Shown here one piece after another: positions 1 through 7,035 of a stretch of DNA of 15,222 nucleotides. Where the stretch lies: assembly GCA_017425745.1 (NCBI GenBank), contig JAFOXT010000246.1, positions 1 through 15,222 of the forward strand, in the 5' to 3' direction. Below the pieces are notes generated by a model that ran no database searches, had not been told where the DNA came from, and saw nothing but the letters and a program-made list of their open reading frames with translations. Numbering within the stretch: the first letter of the stretch is position 1; each line of letters begins with the position of its first letter. A program made the position numbers and the translations under genes. This DNA comes from Clostridia bacterium (GTDB lineage Bacteria > Bacillota > Clostridia > Oscillospirales > Acutalibacteraceae).

Positions 1-1298
1 AGGTGGTCAATGTCATCAGCGTGACCTACACCGTTTGCAAGGCAGTTAAGGTAGTTGATTGAAGCGAGAATATCGTCAACGATAATGGTCTTGGGAATAA
101 GCTCGTCAGCCTTTGATTCAAGGTAAGCGAGAACCTCATCCTTTTCCATACCGTCGATTTCTGAAAGAACCTCCATAAGTACAGTATATCTTACGTGTTC
201 GTTGATACCTACACTTCTGAGTTCTTCGTCTGAAAGGTAAGGAATGTAGCCCTTGATGTCAACCATCTGGTTTGAAATAACCTTAACGGGTTCTTCCTGA
301 CCTTCAACGGTTACATATGCAATCTTAGCACCGGCCTGCTCAATTTCGTAAGCTCTTTCCTTTGTAACAAGCTCGCCTTCTTCAGCGATAATTTCGCCTG
401 TAAGGTCGTTTACGATGGGAGCAGCAAGTCTGAAGCCGCGGAGTCTGTCAGAGATGCCAAGCTTTTTGTTGTATTTATATCTGCCGACTCTTGAAAGGTC
501 ATATCTTCTTTCATCGAAGAACATACCTTCAATGTGGCTCTGTGCACTTGAAAGCGTCGGGGGTTCACCGGGACGGAGCTTCTTATAAATTTCGATAAGA
601 GCTTCCTCGGTGTTCTTTGTGTTATCCTTTTCAAGAGTAGCTTCGATTCTGTCGTCCATACCGAAGAACTCACGGATATCGTTATCTGTTGAATAACCGA
701 GAACGCGGATAAGAGTTGTGATGGGGATCTTTCTGTTCTTATCAATTCTTACATAGAAAAGGTCGTTCTGGTCTGTTTCATATTCAAGCCATGCACCACG
801 GCCCGGAATGATTGTTGAAGTGAAAAGCCTTTTACCTGTAACATTGTGAGTCATTCCGAAATAAACGCCGGGTGAACGAACAAGCTGTGAAACAATAGCA
901 CGTTCTGCACCGTTGATGATGAAGGTACCGCTTTCTGTCATAAGGGGGAATTCACCCATGTACACTTCGCTGTCCTTAACCTCACCTGTTTCCTTATTAT
1001 AAAGGCGAACGGTAAGACGCATGGGAGCTGAGTATGTTGTATCTCTCTCCTTACATTCTTTTACGGTATACTTCGGCTTATCATCCATTCTGTAGTCTAC
1101 AAAAGAAAGCACAAGGTTTCCGCTGTAGTCAGTGATGTCTGACATATCCTTAAGCACTTCTTTAAGACCGGTTTCGATGAACCATTTGTAAGAGTCCTTC
1201 TGAACCTGGATAAGGTTGGGCATAGGCATAACTTCTTTGATTTTGCCGAAACTCTTACGGGTATTGGTACCGAGTTTTACGTTGGTAACATTTACCAT
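1..1298 (-). CDS. rpoB: RNA polymerase beta subunit, N-terminal part (runs off the window)
   Basis: Beta subunit of the core RNA polymerase, which with beta' forms the catalytic centre of transcription. The reverse strand reads MVNVTNVKLG and continues through 432 complete codons without a stop. Recognisable RpoB blocks include SYKWFIETGL, MTESGTFIINGAERAIVSQL and SPGVYF (beta lobe 1), the lobe 2 insert around SAQSHIEGMFFDERRYDLS, and at the edge LANGVGHADDIDHL, the conserved segment just before the rifampicin-binding region. That region, and so any resistance genotype, lies outside the window. The ATG at 1298 is preceded by GGAGTG at 1308-1313, nine bases away. The gene upstream is not rplL but a secreted FN3 protein, and rpoB has its own promoter (1435-1479). 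The identification is secure; only the N-terminal third or so is present. Confidence 0.97.
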   Translation of the reverse strand, partial: MVNVTNVKLGTNTRKSFGKIKEVMPMPNLIQVQKDSYKWFIETGLKEVLKDMSDITDYSGNLVLSFVDYRMDDKPKYTVKECKERDTTYSAPMRLTVRLYNKETGEVKDSEVYMGEFPLMTESGTFIINGAERAIVSQLVRSPGVYFGMTHNVTGKRLFTSTIIPGRGAWLEYETDQNDLFYVRIDKNRKIPITTLIRVLGYSTDNDIREFFGMDDRIEATLEKDNTKNTEEALIEIYKKLRPGEPPTLSSAQSHIEGMFFDERRYDLSRVGRYKYNKKLGISDRLRGFRLAAPIVNDLTGEIIAEEGELVTKERAYEIEQAGAKIAYVTVEGQEEPVKVISNQMVDIKGYIPYLSDEELRSVGINEHVRYTVLMEVLSEIDGMEKDEVLAYLESKADELIPKTIIVDDILASINYLNCLANGVGHADDIDH

Positions 1299-1327
1299 AT
1301 AGCTTATCACTCCATATCTTTATTATT

Positions 1328-1339
1328 TGCCCGAAGGCA
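1328..1339 (-). other. UUCG tetraloop hairpin in the rpoB leader
   Basis: In the rpoB leader sense the sequence reads TGCC-TTCG-GGCA, a four-base-pair stem closed by the very stable C(UUCG)G tetraloop. It lies 15 bases upstream of the Shine-Dalgarno at 1308-1313. It is too short to terminate transcription and has no T-tract, and it may stabilise the leader. A separate A/T-only hairpin of eight base pairs with a ten-base loop lies at 1360-1385 in the same leader. No known regulatory RNA family was recognised. Confidence 0.45.
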
Positions 1340-1371
1340 TTACTTGCTGAATTGTTTTTTGAAAAAAGTTC

Positions 1372-1400
1372 TTGACATTTTTTCAGTTAAGTGCTAATAT
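1372..1400 (+). promoter_or_regulatory. Strong plus-strand promoter inside the rpoB leader
   Basis: On the plus strand TTGACA (1372-1377) and TAATAT (1395-1400) are separated by exactly 17 bases, and TG at 1392-1393 gives an extended -10. This is a near-consensus sigma-A promoter. It points away from rpoB, and no plus-strand gene follows. Transcription would start near 1407 and run antisense to the rpoB leader and promoter towards a hairpin and T-tract at 1520-1547. A/T-rich leaders can produce such matches by chance, but full -35, optimal spacing and TGN together are uncommon. Confidence 0.55.
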
Positions 1401-1434
1401 GATTTCAGTAAGATACATATAGGCATATTAGACC

Positions 1435-1479
1435 ATTATACATTATGATATATTAACACAGCTGAAGCTCCGTTGTCAA
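1435..1479 (-). promoter_or_regulatory. rpoB promoter (sigma-A type)
   Basis: The minus strand carries a perfect -35 TTGACA (1474-1479) and, after 18 bases, TAATAT (1450-1455). A second -10-like box, a perfect TATAAT, lies at 1435-1440. Transcription from the first box would start near 1443 and leave a leader of about 145 nt before the rpoB ATG. The terminator of the FN3 gene lies upstream, so rpoB is probably transcribed from here independently. The boxes are seen directly; their use is inferred. Confidence 0.75.
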
Positions 1480-1519
1480 GGGGTTTTGGGCTGTTATCGC
1501 TTGTTTTTTTAAGTTTTTT

Positions 1520-1547
1520 CCGCTTTTTGGGCGGTTTTTTTGTTTTT
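1520..1547 (+). terminator. Possible terminator of the antisense transcript
   Basis: CCGC (1520-1523) and GCGG (1531-1534) form a short G/C stem with a seven-base loop, followed by seven Ts, a G and five more Ts. The stem is only four base pairs, so this is a weak candidate. In the minus direction the hairpin is followed by As, so it would act only on plus-strand transcription. Confidence 0.35.
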
Positions 1548-1579
1548 ATAAAGGCTTTTTCTTCCTGAAAATCAATTTT

Positions 1580-1625
1580 AATAAAAAACTATCCCCTCCT
1601 GAGGATTTTCTCCAAAGGAAGGGAT
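1580..1625 (-). terminator. Rho-independent terminator of the FN3 gene, possibly bidirectional
   Basis: On the minus strand ATCCCTTCC (1617-1625) pairs with GGAGGGGAT (1591-1599) over nine positions including one G-U wobble, and is followed by AGTTTTTTATT. It sits about 48 bases after the FN3 stop codon. Read on the plus strand the same hairpin has one C-A mismatch and is followed by TTTTTCGTTT, so it could also stop rightward transcription. Confidence 0.8.
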
Positions 1626-1672
1626 TTTTCGTTTATTGAATTATTCTTTAATCAAACACACGGGTTAGTGGA

Positions 1673-3418
1673 TTAATTCTCCTGAAGGAATGCATCGATG
1701 TTGATGTAATTCCAGGGAGGTGTTACGTTGAACTTTTTGTCGCTTACACTGTTCTTTACATCCTTAAGAACAACAGCATCAACAACTCCTTTTGTGCTGA
1801 CAATTTCGTGCTTTACAAATGCACCATCATCAAAATAGAATTTGATGTTTTCTCCGTTGCTGTTATAGAAGCTTTCGCAGATAAGTGTCTTATCTTCATA
1901 ATTAACCTCTGTAACAACAATTTCTTCAGCGATATCAACACTTGAGAATCTTGCATCCTGAGAGCCTGTTTCAGAAATGTCAATATCATCGCCACCGAGA
2001 GCGGCAAGGTCTGTGCAGTAGAAGCCGCCCATACCTGCAATTGAAATAAGAGCAATGCTCTTTTTTTCCTTTGCGTTGTAGATAATCTGGCAGTCAGCCA
2101 TTATCTTCTCTGTAATGGGCATTTTTGTTGTAAGGTTAACGCTTCCGTTTTTGTGGTAAACAGTTGTTTCCTGACCGTCAATTACTGTTGTGTAGCTATA
2201 AACAGCGCTATCAAAAAGTGTCTTGTATTTATAGATACCGCCTACAGTAATAACCTTCATTGAGCTCCAGTCATATTCGCCGTTATCAAGCTTTCTGAAT
2301 GCCTTTACACCGATTTTCTGCATTGTATTCTTGGGAATTTCATATACATAAGATGTATCGGTAGTTGAGCTCTGAAGCACTGAATAGCTGTCTGAAGCAA
2401 CGTCCTTGAAAAGATATACTCTGTATCCGTCTGCGTTGCCTGCTGTTGACCATACAATTGTAGCTGTCTGACCCTCAACTGTTGCACTGATTGTGCCGGG
2501 TGCTGTAAGAAGTGTTTCACCGATAACGGTTGTCTTTGCACCCCATACAGTTGTTGAGCCTGACTTTGCATAAGGCTTTACAACGAATGTATAGGTTGTT
2601 GAGCCTGAAAGTCCTGTTGCAGTATATGTAGTATCCTTGATTGTTGCAAGAGTCTTATAGCTGTCTGTTGCCTTGTCATAGATATACACTCTGTAGCCGT
2701 TAATATTACCCTCTGCTGACCAGCTGAGTGTCACTGCGTTTGATGTTGCACCAACATCAATTGAGCTGATTTTACCAACAGAAAGAGCACCTGTTTTAAC
2801 GCTAGCTGTTTTGCCTGAAGAATAATAGTTCTTATCTGAAATCTTCTTGTAAGCGACAACCTTGAATTTATAGGTTGTGTTTGCATTAAGACCGGTTGCA
2901 GTATAGCTTGTGCCTGAAGTAGCCTTAAGCTTTTTCCAAGCGTTATCCTTATATACATAAGCAACATAGCCTGTTGCACCGCTCACCTTGCTCCAGCTGA
3001 GAGTTACCTTGCAGTTTTCACCTGCTGTAGCCTTAACAGTCTTGGGGTTGCTTACTGCTGCAGTTTTAACGGTAATCTTCTTTGAATCTGACCATACAGT
3101 TTTTGAGCCTGACTTTTTATAGGTCTTTACTGCAAACTTGTATGATGTTGCGGGCTTAAGAGATTTGATTGTATATGTATTGCTTGTGGTGCTGCTTTTG
3201 ATTACCGCCCACTCTTTGTTTTTGTACTGATACACACGGTAGCCTGATGCACCGCTTACCTTACTCCAGGTGAGCTTGATTGATGTGTCGGATACTGTTG
3301 TTAAAATTTTCTTTGTTGCAGCGGGCTTTTTTGCAGCAGCAAAAGAAACTGCACCTAAGCTTGAAATAAGCATAATTACGCAAAAAACCAACGCAAGCGC
3401 CTTACTGATTTTCCTCAT
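1673..3418 (-). CDS. Secreted protein with four fibronectin type III domains
   Basis: Exported protein of 581 residues with a signal peptide at 1-28: MRKISK, a hydrophobic core, then VSFAAAKK with likely cleavage after the alanines. Four FN3 repeats follow at about 35-119, 124-209, 213-300 and 304-392, each with the family pattern of W in strand B (LTWSKVSGASGYRVY), GL/SL before TTYKF and a final VKT-like strand. The last ~185 residues (395-581) are a different domain containing IKFYFDDGAFVKHEIV and an acidic DDIDIS patch. It resembles LolA/LppX-like folds only by general strand pattern and is not assigned. There is no LPXTG, SLH or C-terminal anchor, so the protein is probably released or held non-covalently. 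AAAGGA eight bases upstream of the ATG supports the start, and a promoter (3468-3496) and terminator flank the gene as a single unit. The ligand is unknown. Confidence 0.9.
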   Translation of the reverse strand: MRKISKALALVFCVIMLISSLGAVSFAAAKKPAATKKILTTVSDTSIKLTWSKVSGASGYRVYQYKNKEWAVIKSSTTSNTYTIKSLKPATSYKFAVKTYKKSGSKTVWSDSKKITVKTAAVSNPKTVKATAGENCKVTLSWSKVSGATGYVAYVYKDNAWKKLKATSGTSYTATGLNANTTYKFKVVAYKKISDKNYYSSGKTASVKTGALSVGKISSIDVGATSNAVTLSWSAEGNINGYRVYIYDKATDSYKTLATIKDTTYTATGLSGSTTYTFVVKPYAKSGSTTVWGAKTTVIGETLLTAPGTISATVEGQTATIVWSTAGNADGYRVYLFKDVASDSYSVLQSSTTDTSYVYEIPKNTMQKIGVKAFRKLDNGEYDWSSMKVITVGGIYKYKTLFDSAVYSYTTVIDGQETTVYHKNGSVNLTTKMPITEKIMADCQIIYNAKEKKSIALISIAGMGGFYCTDLAALGGDDIDISETGSQDARFSSVDIAEEIVVTEVNYEDKTLICESFYNSNGENIKFYFDDGAFVKHEIVSTKGVVDAVVLKDVKNSVSDKKFNVTPPWNYINIDAFLQEN

Positions 3419-3467
3419 AGTTTTAATCCTTTCTTTGTTGAAATTGACTTGAGGGAAGTCTTTCTAT

Positions 3468-3496
3468 ATTCTATCAAATATTTAACTAAAAAACAA
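3468..3496 (-). promoter_or_regulatory. Probable promoter of the FN3 gene
   Basis: On the minus strand TTGTTT (3491-3496) and TAGAAT (3468-3473) are separated by 17 bases in a very A/T-rich stretch about 50 bases upstream of the FN3 start. The -35 matches consensus at only four of six positions. The rpmB terminator upstream makes a separate promoter likely. Confidence 0.45.
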
Positions 3497-3573
3497 GTCG
3501 ATTATGTCATTTTCCAAATATTTCACATTTACGCCACGAAAAGACATTAAGTTTTAAAATTTGTTCAAAGACA

Positions 3574-3603
3574 GAAAAAAGGATCTCCCTTTACGGAAGA
3601 TCC
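3574..3603 (-). terminator. Rho-independent terminator of rpmB
   Basis: GGATCTTCC and GGGAGATCC form a nine-base-pair stem (one wobble) around a GTAAA loop at 3581-3603. It is followed on the minus strand by TTTTTTCTG and lies 22 bases after the rpmB stop codon. Confidence 0.88.
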
Positions 3604-3625
3604 GTGATTGACCAAGTTCGTATGA

Positions 3626-3814
3626 TCAGATAGCGCGTGTAACCTTACCTGAGCGTAAGCAGCGAGTGCAAGCGTGTACTCTCTTGGGTGAGCCGTCAAC
3701 GATAGCCTTAACACGCTTTACGTTTGGTTTCCATGTTCTGTTTGAACGTCTGTGTGAGTGAGAAACTTTGATGCCGAAGGAAACATCCTTACCGCAAAAA
3801 TCACATTTTGCCAT
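3626..3814 (-). CDS. rpmB: 50S ribosomal protein L28
   Basis: Large-subunit ribosomal protein of 62 residues, MAKCDFCGKD to SGKVTRAI. It shows the L28 features SHSHRRSNRTWKPN and the basic core VKRVKAIVDGSPKRV. Two CxxC pairs (C4/C7 and C49/C52) make it the zinc-binding (C+) form. The ATG at 3814 is chosen because an ideal AGGAGG lies eight bases upstream (3823-3828). An in-frame GTG at 3823 would overlap that site and add only three residues, so it is rejected. The gene is a single unit with its own promoter (3860-3888) and terminator (3574-3603), downstream of rpoD. Confidence 0.97.
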   Translation of the reverse strand: MAKCDFCGKDVSFGIKVSHSHRRSNRTWKPNVKRVKAIVDGSPKRVHACTRCLRSGKVTRAI

Positions 3815-3859
3815 GTACCGCACCTCCTTAAATTAAATAGAACTACATAAGCAGACAAT

Positions 3860-3888
3860 ATAATAGCAGAAACTTAAACAAATTTCAA
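3860..3888 (-). promoter_or_regulatory. rpmB promoter
   Basis: TTGAAA (3883-3888) and TATTAT (3860-3865) on the minus strand are separated by exactly 17 bases, about 45 bases upstream of the L28 start. Each box differs from the sigma-A consensus at one position. No clear terminator was found between the rpoD stop (3965) and this promoter, so some read-through from rpoD is possible. Confidence 0.75.
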
Positions 3889-3964
3889 GTCTTTTTTTAA
3901 AAAAATATCAAAAACTTGCTTTTTTTCTTATATGTTGTGTAAGAGCGTCCTTAAAGCCACTATA

Positions 3965-5053
3965 TTAAAGGTCTTTAAGGTGCTTACTTCTGCTTGGATG
4001 ACGAAGCTTACGAAGAGCCTTTGCCTCAATCTGTCTGATACGCTCTCTTGTAACGTTGAATTCCTTACCAACCTCTTCAAGAGTCTGAGGCGTGCCGTCC
4101 TTAAGACCGAAGCGAAGACGGAGAACCTCTGCTTCTCTTACTGTAAGAGTTTCAAGCACTTCGTTAACCTTTGTCTTAAGGAAGGTCATAGCTGCAGCGT
4201 CTGCAGGTGAAAGTGCGTCCTCGTCGGGAATGAAATCACCAAGGTGGCTGTCTTCCTCTTCACCGATGGGAGTTTCAAGTGAAACGGGCTCCTGAGAAAT
4301 ACGGAGAATATCGCGAACCTTATCCGGTGACATTTTAAGCTCAGCAGCAATATCCTCGGGTGAGGGATCCTTGCCGTCACGGTGAAGAAGCATACTGCTT
4401 GTCTTTTTAACCTTATTGATTGTTTCAACCATATGAACGGGAATACGGATTGTTCTGCCCTGATCGGCAATAGCTCTTGTAATAGCCTGTCTGATCCACC
4501 AAGTAGCATAGGTTGAGAACTTGAAGCCCTTTGTGTGATCAAACTTGTCAACAGCCTTGATAAGACCGAGGTTACCCTCCTGAATAAGGTCAAGGAACAT
4601 CATACCTCTGCCCACATATCTTTTTGCAATAGACACAACAAGACGAAGGTTTGCCTTTGTAAGAACATCCTTAGCTTCCTTGTCCCCTGATGAAATTCTG
4701 ATTGCAAGGTCAATTTCCTCTTCGGGTGAAAGAAGAGGCACTCTGCCTATATCCTTAAGATAAACCTTTACGGGGTCATCAATAACGCTCTTGGGGTCAG
4801 TAATCATTGCTGAATTATCGTAATCCTTGGGAAGGTCGATATCAACGGAAATGTCGTTGAGAATTTCATCGGAAAGGTCGTCAACGATTTCTACACCGTG
4901 AGCTTCAAGCTTCTGATAAACCTTTTCCATTTCCTCCATATCAACATCTGCTTCAACAAGCACTGTGTCGATTTCTGTTGAGTTGAGCTTGCCCTGTGAA
5001 ATACCTCTGTCAACGAGAGCTTTCAGCATCAAGTTTTTTTCCTGTGTGTCCAT
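3965..5053 (-). CDS. rpoD: Primary sigma factor RpoD (sigma-A)
   Basis: Housekeeping sigma factor that directs RNA polymerase to -35/-10 promoters. It is 362 residues long, the compact Firmicutes form (B. subtilis SigA has about 371). A region 1.1-like N-terminus (1-80) precedes region 1.2 (DPVKVYLKDIGRVPLLSPEE, 93-112), region 2 (ANLRLVVSIAKRYVGRG, LDLIQEGNLGLIKAVDKFD) and the -10 reading helix TYATWWIRQAITRAIADQ (181-198). Region 3 is at about 205-280. Region 4.2 has a helix-turn-helix at TLEEVGKEFNVTRERIRQIE (324-343) and ends RSKHLKDL. The ATG at 5053 has AAAGGA ten bases upstream (5064-5069); a TTG 30 bases further up lacks a usable site and is rejected. It follows dnaG by 44 bases, in the conserved dgt-dnaG-rpoD order, and is probably co-transcribed. 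Confidence 0.98.
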   Translation of the reverse strand: MDTQEKNLMLKALVDRGISQGKLNSTEIDTVLVEADVDMEEMEKVYQKLEAHGVEIVDDLSDEILNDISVDIDLPKDYDNSAMITDPKSVIDDPVKVYLKDIGRVPLLSPEEEIDLAIRISSGDKEAKDVLTKANLRLVVSIAKRYVGRGMMFLDLIQEGNLGLIKAVDKFDHTKGFKFSTYATWWIRQAITRAIADQGRTIRIPVHMVETINKVKKTSSMLLHRDGKDPSPEDIAAELKMSPDKVRDILRISQEPVSLETPIGEEEDSHLGDFIPDEDALSPADAAAMTFLKTKVNEVLETLTVREAEVLRLRFGLKDGTPQTLEEVGKEFNVTRERIRQIEAKALRKLRHPSRSKHLKDL

Positions 5054-5076
5054 AAATTTACTGTCCTTTCTATAAT

Positions 5077-5090
5077 ACTGCAAAAGCAGT
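5077..5090. other. Small hairpin between dnaG and rpoD
   Basis: ACTGC and GCAGT form a perfect five-base-pair stem around TTTT in the 44-base dnaG-rpoD gap, seven bases upstream of the rpoD Shine-Dalgarno. No T-tract follows, so it is not a terminator. It could be an RNA processing site or a block to exonucleases that lets rpoD and dnaG levels differ. It could also be chance. Confidence 0.35.
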
Positions 5091-5097
5091 GATTAGT

Positions 5098-6855
5098 TTA
5101 TTTTTTTTTGAAGAGATTGCGGAAGTCTTCGTCACTTATTGTGCTGAGGTCAGGCTTTTCAGATGCCTTTATTTTTTCTTCCTTCATAACGCCGATACAA
5201 TCCTCGCAAAAACGCAGACTGCTGCCGATTTTGGTGCTGTCTCCGGTAATTTTCACAAAGGTGTCCATTTCTGCGGGAGTAAGCTCCTCTGAAAAGAAGG
5301 TAAGCTCAAGACTTCGCTGTTCTTTTATTTTTTCTGTAATCATCGAGAATATCCGTTTATAAAGTGTAACACTGAAATCCTCTGCCGATACAATTTTTTC
5401 AATATGTCTGTAGTAGTCGGGATTTTTCATAAGGGTTGCAATAAGCTGCTCCTCTGCACGCACAACTCTTATGTTGGTTGAATTTGCAAGAGCCGTTTTT
5501 GTGCTTTCCGAAATATTCTGCTGAGGAGCCTTTTTGAAAAAGTCCTGACTTTCCTTTCGGGTGTTCATTCTTGAAATCTGATTTATACGTGCAGTAATTG
5601 CCTCTTTTTTAACCTGAAGCTCCTCAGAAAGCCTTGAGGAATAAATGTCACGGGTAATTTCGCTTCGTGTTTTTGAGAGTATCTGTGCAGCCTTTTCAAG
5701 ATATTTCATTTTGCCGTCACTTGTGTTAAGGTCAAAGCCGTCTCTTGCTTTAAGAAGCGCAAATTCAATGTCATTTGCAGCTCCGTCAATAAGACTGCGG
5801 TATCTTTCAGGGCCGTATTTTTTCAGAATTTCGTCAGGGTCTTTACCGCCCGAAAGGTGGATAACCCTCATTTTCATACCGATTGACCCGAGTATGCCTA
5901 TTGCTCTTTCAGTCGCCTTCTGACCTGCTTCGTCAGCATCATAGGATAAAATTATCTCCTCAGCATAACGGGCAAGAAGGTGTGCCATTTCGCTTGTAAG
6001 AGCCGTACCCAGACAGGCGATTGCATTTGTAAAGCCTGCTTCGTGAAGTGAAATCGCGTCCATATAACCCTCAACGAGGATAAGGGACTTTTCCGGTGAA
6101 TTCTTTGCAAAGTTAAGTCCGAATACACCGAGACTCTTTTTATAAACCAGTGTATCTGAGGTGTTGATATACTTCGGCTTGCTGTCATCAAGAACTCGTC
6201 CGCCAAAAGCAACAACGTTGCCTCTTACATCTATAATAGGTACCATAACTCTGTTACGGAAGGAGTCATAGTAGCTTATTTTTCCGTCTTTGTCGCTTCG
6301 GTTTGCAAGGTTTGCCTCATAAAGCTCCTCATAGGAATAACCAAGACCTCTCATATGAGTAAGAAGAGCTCGCCACTCATTAGGCGCATAGCCTAAACCG
6401 AAACGGGTAATTGTGCTTTTTTTATATCCGCGGCTCTTATAATACTCCAGACCTTCTTTACCCTTTTCGGAGAAAAGACAGGAGTTGAAAAATCTTGCCG
6501 CTTCCTTATTTATTTCATACATTCTCTTGCGTTTTACGGAAAGTGAATCATCAAAGCCGTCAGAAGGCATCACCATTCCGCTTTTGTCGCAGAGATAACG
6601 TACAGCTTCGGTGAAGTCAAGATTTTCGGCTCTTCTTATAAAGCCGATAGCCTCACCGCCTGCACCGCAGCCAAAGCAGTAAAAGCTCTGACTTTCGGGA
6701 TAAACCGTAAAGGAGGGTGTTTTTTCATTATGGAAAGGACAAAGTCCCACAAGATTTTTACCGCGCCTTTTAAGATTGACATAAGGCGAAATAACCTGCT
6801 CAATATCACAGCGCATACGAAGCTCATTTAAAAATTCATCTGAAAATCTTGCCAT
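5098..6855 (-). CDS. dnaG: DNA primase DnaG
   Basis: Makes RNA primers for lagging-strand synthesis together with the replicative helicase. It is 585 residues long. The N-terminal CHC2 zinc ribbon has ligands C39, H42, C60 and C63 (CPFHNEKTPSF, YCFGCGAGG). The polymerase core starts near 110, and its TOPRIM fold shows VEGYMD (E262) and SYDADEAG (D306, D308) plus GGKDPDE (336-342). The C-terminal ~140 residues match the helicase-interaction region in position but are poorly conserved. The ATG at 6855 has AAAGGAG eight bases upstream (6864-6870). An open frame continues 20 codons further up, but those codons translate the heptad repeat of the adjacent element (NFAFCTLHFAF) and should not be annotated as protein. 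It lies between the four-helix-bundle gene and rpoD. Confidence 0.98.
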   Translation of the reverse strand: MARFSDEFLNELRMRCDIEQVISPYVNLKRRGKNLVGLCPFHNEKTPSFTVYPESQSFYCFGCGAGGEAIGFIRRAENLDFTEAVRYLCDKSGMVMPSDGFDDSLSVKRKRMYEINKEAARFFNSCLFSEKGKEGLEYYKSRGYKKSTITRFGLGYAPNEWRALLTHMRGLGYSYEELYEANLANRSDKDGKISYYDSFRNRVMVPIIDVRGNVVAFGGRVLDDSKPKYINTSDTLVYKKSLGVFGLNFAKNSPEKSLILVEGYMDAISLHEAGFTNAIACLGTALTSEMAHLLARYAEEIILSYDADEAGQKATERAIGILGSIGMKMRVIHLSGGKDPDEILKKYGPERYRSLIDGAANDIEFALLKARDGFDLNTSDGKMKYLEKAAQILSKTRSEITRDIYSSRLSEELQVKKEAITARINQISRMNTRKESQDFFKKAPQQNISESTKTALANSTNIRVVRAEEQLIATLMKNPDYYRHIEKIVSAEDFSVTLYKRIFSMITEKIKEQRSLELTFFSEELTPAEMDTFVKITGDSTKIGSSLRFCEDCIGVMKEEKIKASEKPDLSTISDEDFRNLFKKK

Positions 6856-6872
6856 ACTACTCACTCCTTTCG

Positions 6873-6905
6873 TAAATGCAAAATGCAAAGTGCAAAATGC
6901 AAAAT
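6873..6905 (+). repeat. Left heptad-repeat end of element 1
   Basis: TAAA followed by TGCAAAA, TGCAAAG, TGCAAAA and TGCAAAA, then T: four units of a seven-base repeat. The same 33 bases occur inverted at 7413-7445 without a mismatch. The tract begins two bases upstream of the dnaG Shine-Dalgarno. Confidence 0.9.
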
Positions 6906-6908
6906 TTA

Positions 6909-6973
6909 GGGTCACTGCGTTCCGGATTATATCCGTTTCAGGTATGCAAAAATACAGAATTACATACCGCCAA
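6909..6973 (+). repeat. Conserved 65-bp end block, copy 1
   Basis: The block starts GGGTCACTGCGTTCC, contains the palindrome CGGAT-TAT-ATCCG (6923-6935) and ends CATACCGCCAA. Element 2 has a similar 65-bp block in the opposite orientation (9336-9400). The first ~30 bases differ by one substitution and one indel and the last 11 are identical, while the middle has diverged. Here GGTATG (6941-6946) and CATACC (6963-6968) can also pair, which copy 2 lacks. Confidence 0.75.
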
Positions 6974-6993
6974 TATAGTTATTTTATAATTCT

Positions 6994-7025
6994 TTATGAT
7001 TTATCAGTTTCCTTATAAATCATAA
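6994..7025. other. Perfect 11-bp hairpin after the four-helix-bundle gene
   Basis: TTATGATTTAT and ATAAATCATAA form a perfect 11-base-pair stem with a ten-base loop, starting ten bases after the stop codon at 7036. The sequence that follows in the reading direction (AGAATTATAAAATAAC) is A/T-rich but has no run of T, so termination is doubtful. It may protect or fold the element RNA, or act as a DNA cruciform. Confidence 0.6.
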
Positions 7026-7035
7026 CAAGCCTAAT

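Larger units (their letters stand above)
1407..1547 (+). ncRNA. Candidate antisense RNA opposite the rpoB promoter and leader
   Basis: This is a predicted transcript of about 140 nt between the plus-strand promoter at 1372-1400 and the hairpin with T-tract at 1520-1547. It has no plausible open reading frame. It contains pairing potential between ACAGC near 1457 and GCTGT near 1490, and it covers both the -35 and -10 elements of rpoB on the opposite strand. It does not resemble 6S, SRP RNA, tmRNA or RNase P by eye. The promoter and hairpin are seen; the RNA itself is inferred. Confidence 0.3.

Noticed and set aside
3270..3452. Plus-strand open frame across the start of the FN3 gene
   Set aside because: It is the complement of the signal peptide region, has no ribosome site, and overlaps a well-supported gene. 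Other long plus-strand frames (for example 8558-9085, 11821-12129 and 13274-13735) are likewise shadows of yigZ, addA and addB.
3895..3964. Terminator after rpoD
   Set aside because: CCTTTAA and TTTAAGG pair with a mismatch and are not followed by Ts. The later A-run and T-run have no G/C stem.
5054..5083. Upstream TTG start for rpoD
   Set aside because: It would add ten residues but has no ribosome site, and the TTG lies in the hairpin between dnaG and rpoD. The ATG at 5053 has a proper AAAGGA.
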